This document shows, in pieces, positions 23,569-32,934 of a DNA stretch of 64,000 nucleotides. Source of the stretch: Elusimicrobiota bacterium (GTDB lineage Bacteria > Elusimicrobiota > Elusimicrobia > 2-02-FULL-39-32). Each line of letters opens with the position of its first letter. Position 1 is the stretch's first letter. The notes under the pieces were generated by a model. It was not told where the DNA came from. It searched no databases and was given only the letters and a program-made list of their open reading frames with translations. The stretch covers positions 37,414-101,413 of the forward strand of contig JACPBF010000006.1 in the NCBI GenBank assembly GCA_016180425.1. The letters are read 5' to 3'. The position numbers and the translations under genes are program-made.

Positions 23569-24942
23569 TTATTGTCCTCCAATCAGAAGTTTTGGAATTC
23601 TTATGGTGGGCTGGCCGTCAGAAACCGGCACACCTTGCCCATCTTTCCCGCAAGTTCCCACACCAAACCCCATATCATTCCCCACCAAATCAATGGACTT
23701 AAGCACTGCTGGCCCATTGCCTAGCAGGGATGCGCCTCGAACCATACTCTTTATTTTGCCATTCTCCAATAAATAACCTTCCTCTACCTCAAAAACAAAA
23801 TCTCCTGTTACAGGGTTCACCTGTCCGCCGCCCATGCGGCGAACTAAGAGCCCATTTTCAACTGAAGCTAAAATAAGTTTAGGATCATCTGGTCCAGAAC
23901 CAATAAAAGTATTAGACATTCTTGGAATTGGTTTATGCGCGTAAGATTCTCTTCTGCCATGTCCATTGGACTTAATCTTTTCTTTTCTGGCAGAAAAACG
24001 GTCATAAAGATAATTTTTAAGAATGCCTTTTTCCACTAAAATGGTTTTTTCAGATTTTGTCCCTTCATCATCATAGAAGAATGAACCCCGGAAAGAGCTC
24101 AGGGTTGGATCGTCATAAACTGTAATCTTTTCATTCGCAACCTGCGCGCCAATTTTTCCAGCATAAACAGGAGAAATCCCTTTTTGAATTCCATCCGCTT
24201 CCAAAGAATGGCCAATCGCTTCATGGATCATGGTGCCGCCGGCTTGAGCTTCTAAGATCACTGGCATCTCGCCAGTTGGAGCAGATGGCGCCAGTAATTT
24301 TTGTATGGCTCGCTTAGCAGCTCTCACCGCAACTTCCGAGGGGTCCGTGCTATCAAAAACTTCAAATCCAGAGAGAGCTCCTATCACCTCTGTAGCTGTC
24401 TGCAAAGTATGATCTTTTGATGCCACTACCGTGACTGCAAATACCGTATAAACTCTTTCTTCAGAGAAAGAAGAGAAGAAACCCCCTTCTTGAGAAATAC
24501 AGTATATTTTTTTAACGCGCTCCCCTAAAGTTAAAGAGACCTGACGAATGGTTTCACTTCCCTTCACTGAATGAGCAGCATGGTCTGCTGTTTGAAGAAT
24601 TTTTATTTTTTTATCCAAAGAAATCTCAAGGGGATTTTTTAAAATTTTGTGCCGCAAAGGCATTGGTTGAGAAGGCAATTCTATCTGCTGAATGCTCTTT
24701 AAACCTTGTGAGAGCTCTTGCTTTAATCTAAAGATAGATTCCTGATCACAGCCATCCACATGGCCAAAACGAGTTTCTTCCCCTTCAACATATCTTAAAC
24801 CAAGACCATTGGATTGCCCGCTCTCAATCTCATCAGTTTTGCCGTCTTCAAAACTAATGACTTGTCCGTAAGACTCTTCCGCATAAATTTCACTATAATC
24901 TCCAAAAATTAATACAGGTTCTAAAATTTTCCAATCCATCAT
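23569..24942 (-). CDS. tldD: TldD family metalloprotease
   Basis: 457 residues. TldD, with TldE/PmbA, forms a cytoplasmic metalloprotease that degrades unfolded peptides and, in some bacteria, matures modified peptides. The zinc-site motif HEAIGHSLEADG is at about residues 237-248. Later family motifs are GTKSEKTILVEKGILKNYLYDR, RRESYAHKPIPRMSNTFI and the C-terminal GMGFGVGTCGKDGQGVPVSDGQPTIRI (broken here as a long family tail). No tldE is adjacent. The ATG overlaps the stop of the sensor kinase (ATGA), so both proteins are translated together. Confidence 0.93.
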   Translation of the reverse strand: MMDWKILEPVLIFGDYSEIYAEESYGQVISFEDGKTDEIESGQSNGLGLRYVEGEETRFGHVDGCDQESIFRLKQELSQGLKSIQQIELPSQPMPLRHKILKNPLEISLDKKIKILQTADHAAHSVKGSETIRQVSLTLGERVKKIYCISQEGGFFSSFSEERVYTVFAVTVVASKDHTLQTATEVIGALSGFEVFDSTDPSEVAVRAAKRAIQKLLAPSAPTGEMPVILEAQAGGTMIHEAIGHSLEADGIQKGISPVYAGKIGAQVANEKITVYDDPTLSSFRGSFFYDDEGTKSEKTILVEKGILKNYLYDRFSARKEKIKSNGHGRRESYAHKPIPRMSNTFIGSGPDDPKLILASVENGLLVRRMGGGQVNPVTGDFVFEVEEGYLLENGKIKSMVRGASLLGNGPAVLKSIDLVGNDMGFGVGTCGKDGQGVPVSDGQPTIRIPKLLIGGQ

Positions 24943-26507
24943 TTTGAATTTTTAGAATCTAAGATGGGACAATGGATGATAAAAACGCTTCCCTCTCCCA
25001 TTTTAGATTCTACCTCCACCCGCCCGCCATGAACCTCTATCAAACGCTTGACTAAAGCTAAGCCTAAGCCCGCTCCCTCCACTTGTCCTGTAAAAGATTC
25101 TTCAATCTGATAAAACTTTTGAAAAATTTTATCAAACTCTTCGCTGGGAATTCCAGCGCCATTGTCTCTAATAGAAATGCAAATCTCTAAACTATTGATC
25201 ATTCCAGAAAGGGTGATATTCTTCTCGTTTTTTGGGTTAAATTTAATCGCATTTTCCATCAGGCACTTAATCACTTCTTTAAACTTTTCCTGATCTAGCG
25301 GCATCATTGGAATTCTATCCAGAGATTCATCCAAAACCAAATTAATTTTCTTCTCCTCCAAAACTGTTTTCATTCCGGCGATAACTTCTAGGACAATCTT
25401 TTTTATTTCACTTTGCCTTTTATTTAATTTCAATTCCTCTGCCTCAATCAGAGAAAATAAAATCAGTTTTTCCACGAGCTGCTTTAAATGAATCCCTTGA
25501 TTATGAATCGCTTCAATCGCTTTTTTAAAGTATGGCTGAAGTTTAGGAAGCTCCTCGTCTTCTAAAAGCATGGGAGTGTATCCCGTAATCGCCACTAGAG
25601 GGGTTTTTAATTTGTGCGACATTAAAGAAAGAAAATCCCTTTTTAGTTTTTCTTCTTTCTTTTCTAAAGTGACGTCCCTAAGAATCGTTAAATAACCAAT
25701 TAACTCTTTTTTTTCTGAAATAATTTTTTTCATTAAACCAGAAAGGATCAAGCTCTTTCCTTCTTTTCGGGTCGCTTCAAAAGTAATATGGTTAGATTCA
25801 CTTTTGATAAATTGAGCCAGAGGAGGATTGAGAAAAAAATTTTTAAAAATTTCCCAAATATTATTTTTCTCTTCTTCATTAATCGCCAACAACCTAGAAC
25901 CAGAGGGGTTGCATAAAAGCAAATTTCCTTTATCCTCTATCAGCAAAGCTCCCTCTGACATCTCAGAAAATATCGTTTCCACTTTTTCTTTTTCCTGCTT
26001 CAAAGAAGAAAATAATCTTGCGTTTTGCAGAGCCACTCCTGCCTGGGATGCGAACGCCTCTAAAACGATTCTATCCTCCTCTGAAAAGCCAGAGGAGTCT
26101 TTCCGATTGATCGCCTGAACCACTCCTAAAATTTTTCCCTGATGCACCATAGGCACACAAAGGATGCTTCGGGTAATAAATTTTGTTTTATCGTCAGCCC
26201 TCCTAGTCCAACGGGGGTCATTGGCAGGATCGTTCACAATTAAAGGCTTATTCTCTTTTGCCACCCAACCAGCAATCCCTTCGCCTAATTTCAAACGAAT
26301 AGTTTTTAAGGTTTGGCCAGCATTTCCTAGAGCAACATCAAAAACTAATTCATTGGTTTTTTCATCCAAAATCAGAAGAGAGCCGGTCTCAGCGCGCACC
26401 ACTTCTGCGGCCAGTTCCAAAACAACTTTTAAAAGTTTGTCAATTTCTAAGGTAGAGGAGAGTATTCTGTTGGCTTTAAGAAGGTTTTCAATGTCTGTTA
26501 AATTCAC
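24939..26507 (-). CDS. soluble GAF-PAS sensor histidine kinase
   Basis: 522 residues without a membrane span. GAF domain about 20-165 (ETGSLLILDEKTNELVFDV; LGEGIAGWVA; VVQAINRKDSSGFSEED), PAS-like domain about 175-285, HisKA about 288-355 and HATPase_c about 400-515 with the N-box ENAIKFNPK, G1 DNGAGIP and G2 GAGLGLAL. The H-box reads LMSHKLKTPL: the residue after the phospho-accepting His near 297 is Lys, where Glu or Asp usually acts as the base, so activity may differ from typical kinases. No response regulator gene is adjacent. It overlaps tldD. The signal is likely a small cytoplasmic ligand or redox state sensed by GAF, which is an inference. Confidence 0.9.
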   Translation of the reverse strand: MNLTDIENLLKANRILSSTLEIDKLLKVVLELAAEVVRAETGSLLILDEKTNELVFDVALGNAGQTLKTIRLKLGEGIAGWVAKENKPLIVNDPANDPRWTRRADDKTKFITRSILCVPMVHQGKILGVVQAINRKDSSGFSEEDRIVLEAFASQAGVALQNARLFSSLKQEKEKVETIFSEMSEGALLIEDKGNLLLCNPSGSRLLAINEEEKNNIWEIFKNFFLNPPLAQFIKSESNHITFEATRKEGKSLILSGLMKKIISEKKELIGYLTILRDVTLEKKEEKLKRDFLSLMSHKLKTPLVAITGYTPMLLEDEELPKLQPYFKKAIEAIHNQGIHLKQLVEKLILFSLIEAEELKLNKRQSEIKKIVLEVIAGMKTVLEEKKINLVLDESLDRIPMMPLDQEKFKEVIKCLMENAIKFNPKNEKNITLSGMINSLEICISIRDNGAGIPSEEFDKIFQKFYQIEESFTGQVEGAGLGLALVKRLIEVHGGRVEVESKMGEGSVFIIHCPILDSKNSK

Positions 26508-26527
26508 GAGATTAGAATGGATGTTCT

Positions 26528-26692
26528 AGCCCGAATAATTCACTTGGTTGTGAGAACTGAGACGAAAAAGACAGCCGTTTTTTCGAAACAAAAAAGCGAG
26601 AGAATACTTGAAAGTATTCACGAACTTTTTTGTGAAGAAAAAATGGCTGGATTTTTTGTCGAATTCCACAATCCAAGTGAATTATTCGGGCT
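26528..26692. mobile_element. cloverleaf repeat element B (MITE-like)
   Basis: 165 bp with perfect 20-bp terminal inverted repeats AGCCCGAATAATTCACTTGG (26528-26547) and its complement (26673-26692). Same internal plan as element A: stem GACGAAAAA/TTTTTTGTC (26561-26569/26652-26660, one G-T pair), AGCC/GGCT, hairpin TTTTTT-(6)-AAAAAA (26578-26595), hairpin GAATACT-(4)-AGTATTC (26602-26619) and hairpin TTTTTT-(6)-AAAAAA (26626-26643). Arms differ from A at 6 of 20 positions, each change matched on the other arm. It fills the gap between the beta-barrel gene and the kinase, and the barrel's TAG stop uses its last bases. Confidence 0.85.
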
Positions 26693-27920
26693 AATATTCG
26701 TAAAGGATGCCTGCAAGATAAGTAAAGGTATGGTAATTATAACGATAGGTCTTTTCATATTTCATGTTAGATCTGGACCAGCCAAAATTTGAAAGCAGCT
26801 GAAATTTAAAAAATTTGTTAAGCGGCATTGTAAAAGAAAAATTCGCGTAATATTCATTTAGATGAACAGTTCCAGCGCCATAATTCCCATTTGAATCCTG
26901 AACCGGTCTATCTGAATAGTTTCTTCTTGCATAACTAAAACCAGAACTAAAAATGGTAGGAAGACTTCCCATAAGAAAATTAAAATTTGTTGAATTTGAA
27001 ATATCTCTGTAAGAATAATAATTTGAATTAAATTGAGTCTTTTTAGCGTCATAGTTATGCTGATTAGAATCAATAACACTGTAAGCTCCTTTAATCTCCA
27101 TCAGGACTTTTACCCGCTCTAAAGAGAGGACTGGGAAAAAAAGTTGAGCGTTCAGCATGTGGCTCTGATCTTTTCTTAAATCCCCAGACAAGTCTCCAGA
27201 GATAAGAACAATCTTTTGATCTGTAAAATTACGAGCTGTAAAATAATAAGAAACTTCTGCTTTTCCCTCTTTCTCATTTATAAAAGTAAAAGGAGCGTTT
27301 AGGGTTATAAAACCCGCATGATTATTGGTATTTAAGGTTTTAGCCGCGACATTTTCTCTGCCCAAATCCCTTTTTTGAGATTCTAAAGAAGAAAAATTAT
27401 TAAAATCAATGGAATAAAAATCATACCCTAAACGATAGGTAAAAATCTCTAAACCCTGATTCTCAACTTCTAAATTGGCAGATGCTTTACGAAAATCAAA
27501 AAGCCCGTCACCCCAATCTTCATCTTTAGTTTCCTTCAATAGCTGAATTCTGTATCCTCCCCCTGCTTTAAATTGCCATTCTTTGCTATAACGAAAAATT
27601 CCTTTTAGATTGGCTGCATGGTCTTGGGTTTGTTGAAAAAGCGTTCCTCCGCCAACTAATTCCTGCACAGATTTTATGCCTCTCCAGCTGCTTGAAATAG
27701 TAGGGATTAAAGACCACTGTTTGTTAAAAGAGATTGCCGGGGATAGGAGCGCATGGATATTGCCGGACACGTTAGATTCCTGGCTTTCAAAAACATATTG
27801 GCCGCCAAGCAGCCGTAAATTAATAAGAGGCGCAACTTCTAAAGCAAAAAGAAAATTCTCAAGCAAGAAAAAAAGGATTAAACCAAAGAAAATTTTAAAC
27901 CCTTTTTGTTTTAGTTTCAT
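26691..27920 (-). CDS. outer-membrane beta-barrel protein, unknown function
   Basis: 409 residues. Signal peptide about 1-26 (FKIFFGLILFFLLENFLFA). The mature chain alternates polar and hydrophobic residues in many short strands rich in Tyr, Phe, Asn and Ser, with aromatic girdle patterns (RLGYDFYSIDFNNF; AEVSYYFTARNF; GFSYARRNYSD), and ends in an aromatic residue (AGILYEY), the usual signal for barrel assembly by BamA. It could be a porin or surface-structure protein; no family is recognised. It follows leuA by 12 nt with no obvious terminator, so it may be read from the ribosomal block or from an internal promoter. Its stop codon coincides with the end of element B. Confidence 0.72.
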   Translation of the reverse strand: MKLKQKGFKIFFGLILFFLLENFLFALEVAPLINLRLLGGQYVFESQESNVSGNIHALLSPAISFNKQWSLIPTISSSWRGIKSVQELVGGGTLFQQTQDHAANLKGIFRYSKEWQFKAGGGYRIQLLKETKDEDWGDGLFDFRKASANLEVENQGLEIFTYRLGYDFYSIDFNNFSSLESQKRDLGRENVAAKTLNTNNHAGFITLNAPFTFINEKEGKAEVSYYFTARNFTDQKIVLISGDLSGDLRKDQSHMLNAQLFFPVLSLERVKVLMEIKGAYSVIDSNQHNYDAKKTQFNSNYYSYRDISNSTNFNFLMGSLPTIFSSGFSYARRNYSDRPVQDSNGNYGAGTVHLNEYYANFSFTMPLNKFFKFQLLSNFGWSRSNMKYEKTYRYNYHTFTYLAGILYEY

Positions 27921-27932
27921 TTTGTAATTATT

Positions 27933-29504
27933 TTACAATTGTTCTTGACTCTTTTTTTGGAAAGTCGTTTTTTTGGAAAAAAGCAGGCGGTTCACCGCGG
28001 ACAGATACGCTTTTGCGCTGGCTTCAATAATATCTGTGGAAGTGCCGCGTCCAATCATTTTCTGCCCGCCTTGATCTAAGCGAACCGTGACTTCTCCTAA
28101 AGCATCTTTGCCGCTAGAGATCGCCCTTAAAGAGTAATCTTCCAATTTTACGCTCTTGCCTGTAATTTTATCAATCGCTTTATAAGAGGCATCTACAGGT
28201 CCGTCCCCGCAGGCAGCTTCTTGAAAAATTTTATCCCCCATCCTTAAACGCACTGTGGCGGTAGGAATAGTTCCTGTGCCGGAAGAAGTATTTAAATATT
28301 CCAAAACATAAGATTCCCGGGTTTCAGCTTTACCTTCAGTAAGAAGCGCGATTAGATCATCGTCAAAAACATATTTTTTCTTGTCAGCCAAAACTTTAAA
28401 CTTTTCAAATAAAAGGTCCATCTCTTTGCTAGAAAGTTCAAAACCCAAATGTTTTAAACGGTTATTCAATCCATTTCTTCCAGAGCGCGCAGTTAATAAA
28501 AGCGTGCTTTCTTCAATGCCTACATCTTCTGGATTCATAATCTCATAGGTGTCTCGGTGTTTAATCATTCCATCCTGATGAATGCCTGAAGAATGAGCAA
28601 AAGCATTAGCCCCCACTACCGCTTTATTGGGCTGCACCACCATGCCTGTCACTTGGCTCACCAAACGGCTGGTACGATGTATCTCACTGGTATTAATATT
28701 TGTTTCCACATTAAAAATATTTGATCTTGTCTTTAAAATCATGACAATTTCTTCTAAGGAAGCGTTCCCTGCCCTCTCTCCCAAGCCATTGATGGTGCAT
28801 TCAATTTGCCGAGCGCCATTCAAGACCGCGGATAAAGAATTAGAAACGCTTAAACCCAAATCATTGTGGCAATGAACAGACAAAACTGTTTTTTTAATAT
28901 TAGGAACTCTTTCAAAAAGGTTCTTAATGAGCTGGCCGAATTCTAGAGGGATGGCATAACCCACAGTGTCTGGAATATTGACAGTGGAGGCTCCTGCATC
29001 AATTGCGGCAGTAACCACCTGCGCTAAAAAATCTAAATCAGACCGCACCGCATCTTCCGGAGAAAATTCAACGTTGTCCGTATATTTGCGCGCATATTTT
29101 ACCATCTCATAGGCCCGCTCTAAAACTTGGGACCTTGTCATTTTTAATTTATATTTCATGTGGATGTCTGAAGTGGCAAGAAAAGTATGAATCCTGCCGT
29201 TTTTAGCCCCCTTGACTGCATTCCAGCAAACATCAATATCGTTCTTAATTGCCCTGGATAGGCCGCAGATTTGAGGAAACTCTGTTCCTTTTTTTTCTCT
29301 GCCCACAGTTTCCGCTATTTTCTTTACAGCTTCAAAATCACCCGGGGAAGAGATTGGAAAACCAGCCTCAATAATGTCCACCCCTAACCGAGCCAACTGA
29401 TGCGCAATCTCAAGTTTCTCTTTTGCATCCATGCTGCAGCCGGGAGATTGTTCTCCATCTCGTAACGTGGTATCAAAAATAAAGATTTTTTCTTTCATGA
29501 GCAT
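27933..29504 (-). CDS. leuA: 2-isopropylmalate synthase
   Basis: 523 residues. First step of leucine synthesis: acetyl-CoA plus 2-oxoisovalerate gives 2-isopropylmalate. The TIM-barrel active site is clear: [13 protein letters not shown] near 8-20 (metal and catalytic Arg-Asp), [15 protein letters not shown] near 207-221 (metal-binding His-x-His) and GLGERAGN. The C-terminal regulatory domain (about 395-505) is present, so leucine feedback is possible. Length and motifs favour LeuA over homocitrate or citramalate synthase. It lies 5 nt after pssA; no leuB, leuC or leuD is adjacent and no leader peptide is seen. Two nearby starts (Met1, Met3) are equally possible. Confidence 0.94.
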   Translation of the reverse strand: MLMKEKIFIFDTTLRDGEQSPGCSMDAKEKLEIAHQLARLGVDIIEAGFPISSPGDFEAVKKIAETVGREKKGTEFPQICGLSRAIKNDIDVCWNAVKGAKNGRIHTFLATSDIHMKYKLKMTRSQVLERAYEMVKYARKYTDNVEFSPEDAVRSDLDFLAQVVTAAIDAGASTVNIPDTVGYAIPLEFGQLIKNLFERVPNIKKTVLSVHCHNDLGLSVSNSLSAVLNGARQIECTINGLGERAGNASLEEIVMILKTRSNIFNVETNINTSEIHRTSRLVSQVTGMVVQPNKAVVGANAFAHSSGIHQDGMIKHRDTYEIMNPEDVGIEESTLLLTARSGRNGLNNRLKHLGFELSSKEMDLLFEKFKVLADKKKYVFDDDLIALLTEGKAETRESYVLEYLNTSSGTGTIPTATVRLRMGDKIFQEAACGDGPVDASYKAIDKITGKSVKLEDYSLRAISSGKDALGEVTVRLDQGGQKMIGRGTSTDIIEASAKAYLSAVNRLLFSKKTTFQKKSQEQL

Positions 29505-29509
29505 CTATT

Positions 29510-30325
29510 TTAACCTAAATTTTTTCTTTTGATCTCCCAAGATTTGCCGTTAGGGACCTCAATTTCTAAATCCCTTTTGGGTTGTCTTTTAAGAGAGATT
29601 CTCCAAAAATATTCAATCACCCCAGAACAGATATAACTTACAAATAAAATAAAAATTGTGTTTTGAGGATAAATATAAATCATTAAACAGACCAAAATAG
29701 TGATTAAAAAAGTGCGCAGAGTTCGCACTTTCAGCATGTTGCTTTTTTTAAAAGAAGAGTATCTTAATTCAGAAATCATCAAAATGCTTAAAACAAAAAC
29801 AATGGCTGGCAAAAGATGAAAAAAAGCCGGGACTTGGCTCATAACAAGTTTAATGGTTCTTGCTTTTTTGCCTTCCGCCCAAATATCATAAAGCACTACA
29901 AAAGACGCTAAAATCCCCCCTGCCGCAGGAATAGGCAGCCCTATGAAATAAGGCGTTTGATCTTTATCAAATAAGGATTTAATATTAAATCGAGCTAAAC
30001 GCAAAGCCCCGCAAATCACATAAAGCAAAGCAATGGCAAAACCAATTCTGCCATGATCTTTTAAAACCAGCATGTACATCATCACTGCGGGAGCTATTCC
30101 AAAAGAAACCCAGTCTGAAAAAGAATCGAACTCAACGCCAAATTTAGAGGTTGTTTTAGTCCAGCGCGCAACCCGACCGTCAAAAATATCTATAAGAATT
30201 GCGGCTAATGTGCACCAGGCAGCTGCATACCAATTCTCTTTTATGGAAGCGGTAATGGAATAAAAGCCAAGCGCCATATTGGCTGCGGTCAGCATACTGG
30301 GCAAAAGAAAAATTCCTGGTTTCAC
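29510..30325 (-). CDS. pssA: CDP-diacylglycerol-serine O-phosphatidyltransferase
   Basis: 271 residues. Makes phosphatidylserine from CDP-diacylglycerol and serine. The CDP-alcohol phosphotransferase motif D-G-x2-A-R-x8-G-x3-D-x3-D is intact (IFDGRVARWT then GVEFDSFSD, about residues 48-72). Six to seven hydrophobic segments follow, matching the membrane-bound Bacillus-type PssA rather than the E. coli phospholipase D-type enzyme. The last about 25 residues are charged. Upstream psd, 31 nt away, takes the next step, so the pair makes phosphatidylethanolamine. Confidence 0.94.
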   Translation of the reverse strand: MKPGIFLLPSMLTAANMALGFYSITASIKENWYAAAWCTLAAILIDIFDGRVARWTKTTSKFGVEFDSFSDWVSFGIAPAVMMYMLVLKDHGRIGFAIALLYVICGALRLARFNIKSLFDKDQTPYFIGLPIPAAGGILASFVVLYDIWAEGKKARTIKLVMSQVPAFFHLLPAIVFVLSILMISELRYSSFKKSNMLKVRTLRTFLITILVCLMIYIYPQNTIFILFVSYICSGVIEYFWRISLKRQPKRDLEIEVPNGKSWEIKRKNLG

Positions 30326-30356
30326 GGTTTTATTAAAATTTTTATTATTTTATCAT

Positions 30357-31010
30357 TCATTTATGAAGCGCCACAACACTAACTCCGCCAATTAAGCGCT
30401 CTCCCTTAGAAACGCAAACTTCCACGTCCATGGGTAAAATTAAATTCACTTGAGAACCAAACCGAATCAGCCCAAGTTTTTGCCCAGCCTCAATTTCTTC
30501 TCCCTTTTGAACCCAGCAGGCAATCCTGCGCGCAATCAATCCTGCGATTTGTTTAACTACTATTTTACTTTTTTTAGTTTGAATTACAATAACATTATTT
30601 TCATTTTCAAAAGCTGCTCTTGGGTTTCGCGCGTCTAAAAATTTTCCTTTCTGATAAGCGATACCTAAAATTTTTCCTGCCATGGGAGCGCGCTGAATGT
30701 GCACGTCAAAAATGGAAAGAAATATTTTTATTACTTTTGCTTTTCCTTCAAAATAAGGGGAACTCTCCTCAGAAACTTCCAGCACCTTCCCGTCTCCCGG
30801 AGATAAAAGTATGGTTGAATCTTGTGGAACTTCCCTTTCTGGATCTCTAAAAAAATAGATGCAAAACGCGGCGAGTAAAAAAGAAAATAAGCTAAGGAAG
30901 CGAAAAAAAACGAATGGAATTAAAACAAAGATGAAACCAGCAATACAAAAACCAAGGATAAAGGGAAAACCCTCTTTGGCAACTGGAAACTTACTTGCTC
31001 TTTTGGGCAT
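30357..31010 (-). CDS. psd: phosphatidylserine decarboxylase proenzyme
   Basis: 217 residues, the short Psd type. Two hydrophobic segments (about 15-55) anchor it in the inner membrane. LLSPGDGKVLEV, FLSIFDVHIQRAPMAGKI and the self-cleavage site RFGS (Ser near 184, which becomes the pyruvoyl group) are all present. It converts phosphatidylserine to phosphatidylethanolamine. The ATG lies inside the end of rplO (20-nt overlap), so phospholipid synthesis is tied to the ribosomal block, taking the place where secY usually stands. Confidence 0.94.
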   Translation of the reverse strand: MPKRASKFPVAKEGFPFILGFCIAGFIFVLIPFVFFRFLSLFSFLLAAFCIYFFRDPEREVPQDSTILLSPGDGKVLEVSEESSPYFEGKAKVIKIFLSIFDVHIQRAPMAGKILGIAYQKGKFLDARNPRAAFENENNVIVIQTKKSKIVVKQIAGLIARRIACWVQKGEEIEAGQKLGLIRFGSQVNLILPMDVEVCVSKGERLIGGVSVVALHK

Positions 31011-31455
31011 TCAAAAGAACTTGAACTTCCCCTCCGGCTTTACCAATCTTGACTCGAGCATTTTGGGAAAAATGTTGAGCAGAAACTTTAAGAGATTTTT
31101 TAATTTCACCGCTCCCTAAAATTTTTAAAGGAAGATTAGTTCGGATTAAACCTTTTTCTAAAAGCGTTTGAGGAGAGACCGTGCTATTATTTTCAAAATG
31201 CTCCTCTAGTGCAGCAAGGTTCACAATCTCAAGTTTCTCTTTAAAAGGAGGAGTAAAACCTTGTTTTGGAATTCTGCGCAAAAGAGGCATTTGTCCCCCC
31301 TCAAAACCCACCATCTTAGAATCTCCTCTCCTAGAGCGCTGCCCTTTCATGCCTCTAGTGGCATGGCGTCCGTGTCCAGAGCCCACCCCTCTTCCCACAA
31401 TTTTTCTGCGGTGGTGAGAGCCGGGACTTGGGTGTAAGTTGAAAAGTGAAAACAT
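30991..31455 (-). CDS. rplO: 50S ribosomal protein L15
   Basis: 154 residues. Family start LHPSPGSHHRRKIVGRGVGSGHGRHATRGMKGQRSR binds 23S rRNA in the large subunit; the globular C-terminus ends ...VQVLLNAQKSK. It is the last ribosomal gene here. rpmD (L30), normally between rpsE and rplO, is absent: only 4 nt separate them. Downstream is psd, not secY. Confidence 0.97.
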   Translation of the reverse strand: MFSLFNLHPSPGSHHRRKIVGRGVGSGHGRHATRGMKGQRSRRGDSKMVGFEGGQMPLLRRIPKQGFTPPFKEKLEIVNLAALEEHFENNSTVSPQTLLEKGLIRTNLPLKILGSGEIKKSLKVSAQHFSQNARVKIGKAGGEVQVLLNAQKSK

Positions 31456-31459
31456 GGAT

Positions 31460-31951
31460 TTATATCTCAGCTAATTCTTTATTTCTTAGTTTGGCTACGC
31501 TTTCTTTTGAACGCAAATTTCTTAATGCCTCCATGGTTGCATAAACCAAATTAAAAGAATTAGAAGATCCTAAAGATTTGGTTAAAATATCCTTAATGCC
31601 TACAGCTTCTAGCACTGCCCGCACAGAACCTCCAGCCACCACTCCAGTTCCAGGCGCAGCAGGTTTCATTAACAATTTTCCAGCTCCAAACCGGCCAATC
31701 ACTTCATGAGGAATAGTTGTGCCCACTAAAGGCACCTCAATTAACTCTTTTCTAGCCCGGGCAGATGCTTTGGCAATCGCAGCCTGCACCTCTTTAGCTT
31801 TTCCTAAAGCAACTCCCACATGTTTTGCCCCATCTCCTACAACCACAATGGAATTAAAAGAAAAACGTTTTCCACCTTTTACCACTTTAGCCACCCTGTT
31901 AACAGCAATCACATTCTCAGTTAAAGTCAGTTGAGACGAATCAATTCTCAT
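31460..31951 (-). CDS. rpsE: 30S ribosomal protein S5
   Basis: 163 residues. N-terminal double-stranded-RNA-binding fold ([24 protein letters not shown]) and C-terminal domain with [21 protein letters not shown]. Part of the 30S body, near the mRNA entry site and the accuracy centre with S4. Its ATG overlaps the TAA of rplR by one base (TAATG), a sign of coupled translation. Confidence 0.97.
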   Translation of the reverse strand: MRIDSSQLTLTENVIAVNRVAKVVKGGKRFSFNSIVVVGDGAKHVGVALGKAKEVQAAIAKASARARKELIEVPLVGTTIPHEVIGRFGAGKLLMKPAAPGTGVVAGGSVRAVLEAVGIKDILTKSLGSSNSFNLVYATMEALRNLRSKESVAKLRNKELAEI

Positions 31952-32313
31952 TAAAATTCAAGCCCCCCAAGTCTAGCCCCATCTGCCAGCGCTTTTACTC
32001 TGCCGTGAAAAATTCTCCCGCCTCGATCAAACACCACTTTTTTAATTTCCAATTTAACAGCTTTTTCCGCAATGGATTTGCCAACCATTTCAGCTGCTTT
32101 GCTATTCCCTCCAGCTTTTAATTCTTTTTTAATTAAAGGTTCTAAAGAGGAGCTGGCAACAAGAGTTTTTCCTGCGCTGTCATCAATAATTTGCGCGTAA
32201 ATATGGTTTAAACTCCTGTAAATTGAAAGGCGAGGACGTTCCTTTGTTCCAAAAATTTTTTTTCTAATTCTTTCTTTTCTAAAAAGATAACGTTCTAGAG
32301 AACCTACGCTCAT
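31951..32313 (-). CDS. rplR: 50S ribosomal protein L18
   Basis: 120 residues; binds 5S rRNA in the central protuberance. [34 protein letters not shown] and the C-terminal [32 protein letters not shown] ending (here ARLGGLEF) are typical. Overlaps rplF by 4 nt (ATGA) and rpsE by 1 nt. Confidence 0.97.
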   Translation of the reverse strand: MSVGSLERYLFRKERIRKKIFGTKERPRLSIYRSLNHIYAQIIDDSAGKTLVASSSLEPLIKKELKAGGNSKAAEMVGKSIAEKAVKLEIKKVVFDRGGRIFHGRVKALADGARLGGLEF

Positions 32314-32885
32314 TTCTTGGCTCCTCCTCCGCCGGCAGATCCTACCGCGCCCGCGGCTTTACCAGCCTTACGAGTAACTCTTTCTCCCACGTAACGAATT
32401 CCCTTTCCTTTGTAAGGCTCAGGTTTCCTTATAGAGCGGATTCTGGCTGTCAGGTTTCCTAAAACTTCTTTGTCCGGAGAGCTAAAAGATATTTGGGTCT
32501 GTTTCGCATCCACATTAAATTGAACAAGTTCAGGAATTTTAAAATTTACAGGATGAGAATAACCAACCTGTAAATTAAGAATCTGGCCATTCTTAGTAGC
32601 TCGGTATCCAACGCCTTGAATTTCTAAATCCTTTTTCCAAGGCTGAACTACACCCTGAACCATGTTGGCAATTAAAGTGCGCATAAGCCCATGCAGCGCA
32701 TGGCTTTGAGGTAAAGCAGCAGAGTCTAAAACATGAATTTCTTTGCCTTTAACCTCCACTGTAATCCCTTGAGGGATTCGTTTGGTTAAAGCGCCTTGAG
32801 GACCTTTCACTTCTATGGAAGAATCCTGAACTTGCACTGAAACCTTATCCGGTATATTAATTAATTTTTTTCCAATTCTGCTCAT
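32310..32885 (-). CDS. rplF: 50S ribosomal protein L6
   Basis: 191 residues, two similar RNA-binding domains; signature [15 protein letters not shown] segment [14 protein letters not shown] near 155-168. Sits near the factor-binding site of the 50S subunit. It is about 12 residues longer than usual because of a Gly/Ala/Lys tail ([18 protein letters not shown]). The 39-nt gap to rpsH upstream contains a short duplication. Confidence 0.97.
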   Translation of the reverse strand: MSRIGKKLINIPDKVSVQVQDSSIEVKGPQGALTKRIPQGITVEVKGKEIHVLDSAALPQSHALHGLMRTLIANMVQGVVQPWKKDLEIQGVGYRATKNGQILNLQVGYSHPVNFKIPELVQFNVDAKQTQISFSSPDKEVLGNLTARIRSIRKPEPYKGKGIRYVGERVTRKAGKAAGAVGSAGGGGAKK

Positions 32886-32890
32886 TTAAA

Positions 32891-32934
32891 TTTTACCACA
32901 CAATCCAATATTGGTTCTGGGGTTTTACCACACA
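32891..32934. repeat. 12-bp direct duplication around a small palindrome
   Basis: TTTTACCACACA occurs at 32891-32902 and again at 32923-32934, the second copy being the end of rpsH. The 20 bp between hold CCAATATTGG and TTGGTTCTGG, the latter also found in the hairpin at 10304-10352. It resembles a tiny insertion with a target duplication. Confidence 0.5.

Noticed and set aside
26517..26792. Open plus-strand frame through element B and the end of the beta-barrel gene
   Set aside because: It exists because the element is palindromic and lacks stops; it reads antisense into the barrel gene and has no SD or family likeness.
30991..31010. Frameshift between rplO and psd
   Set aside because: Both proteins are complete; this is a simple 20-nt overlap.
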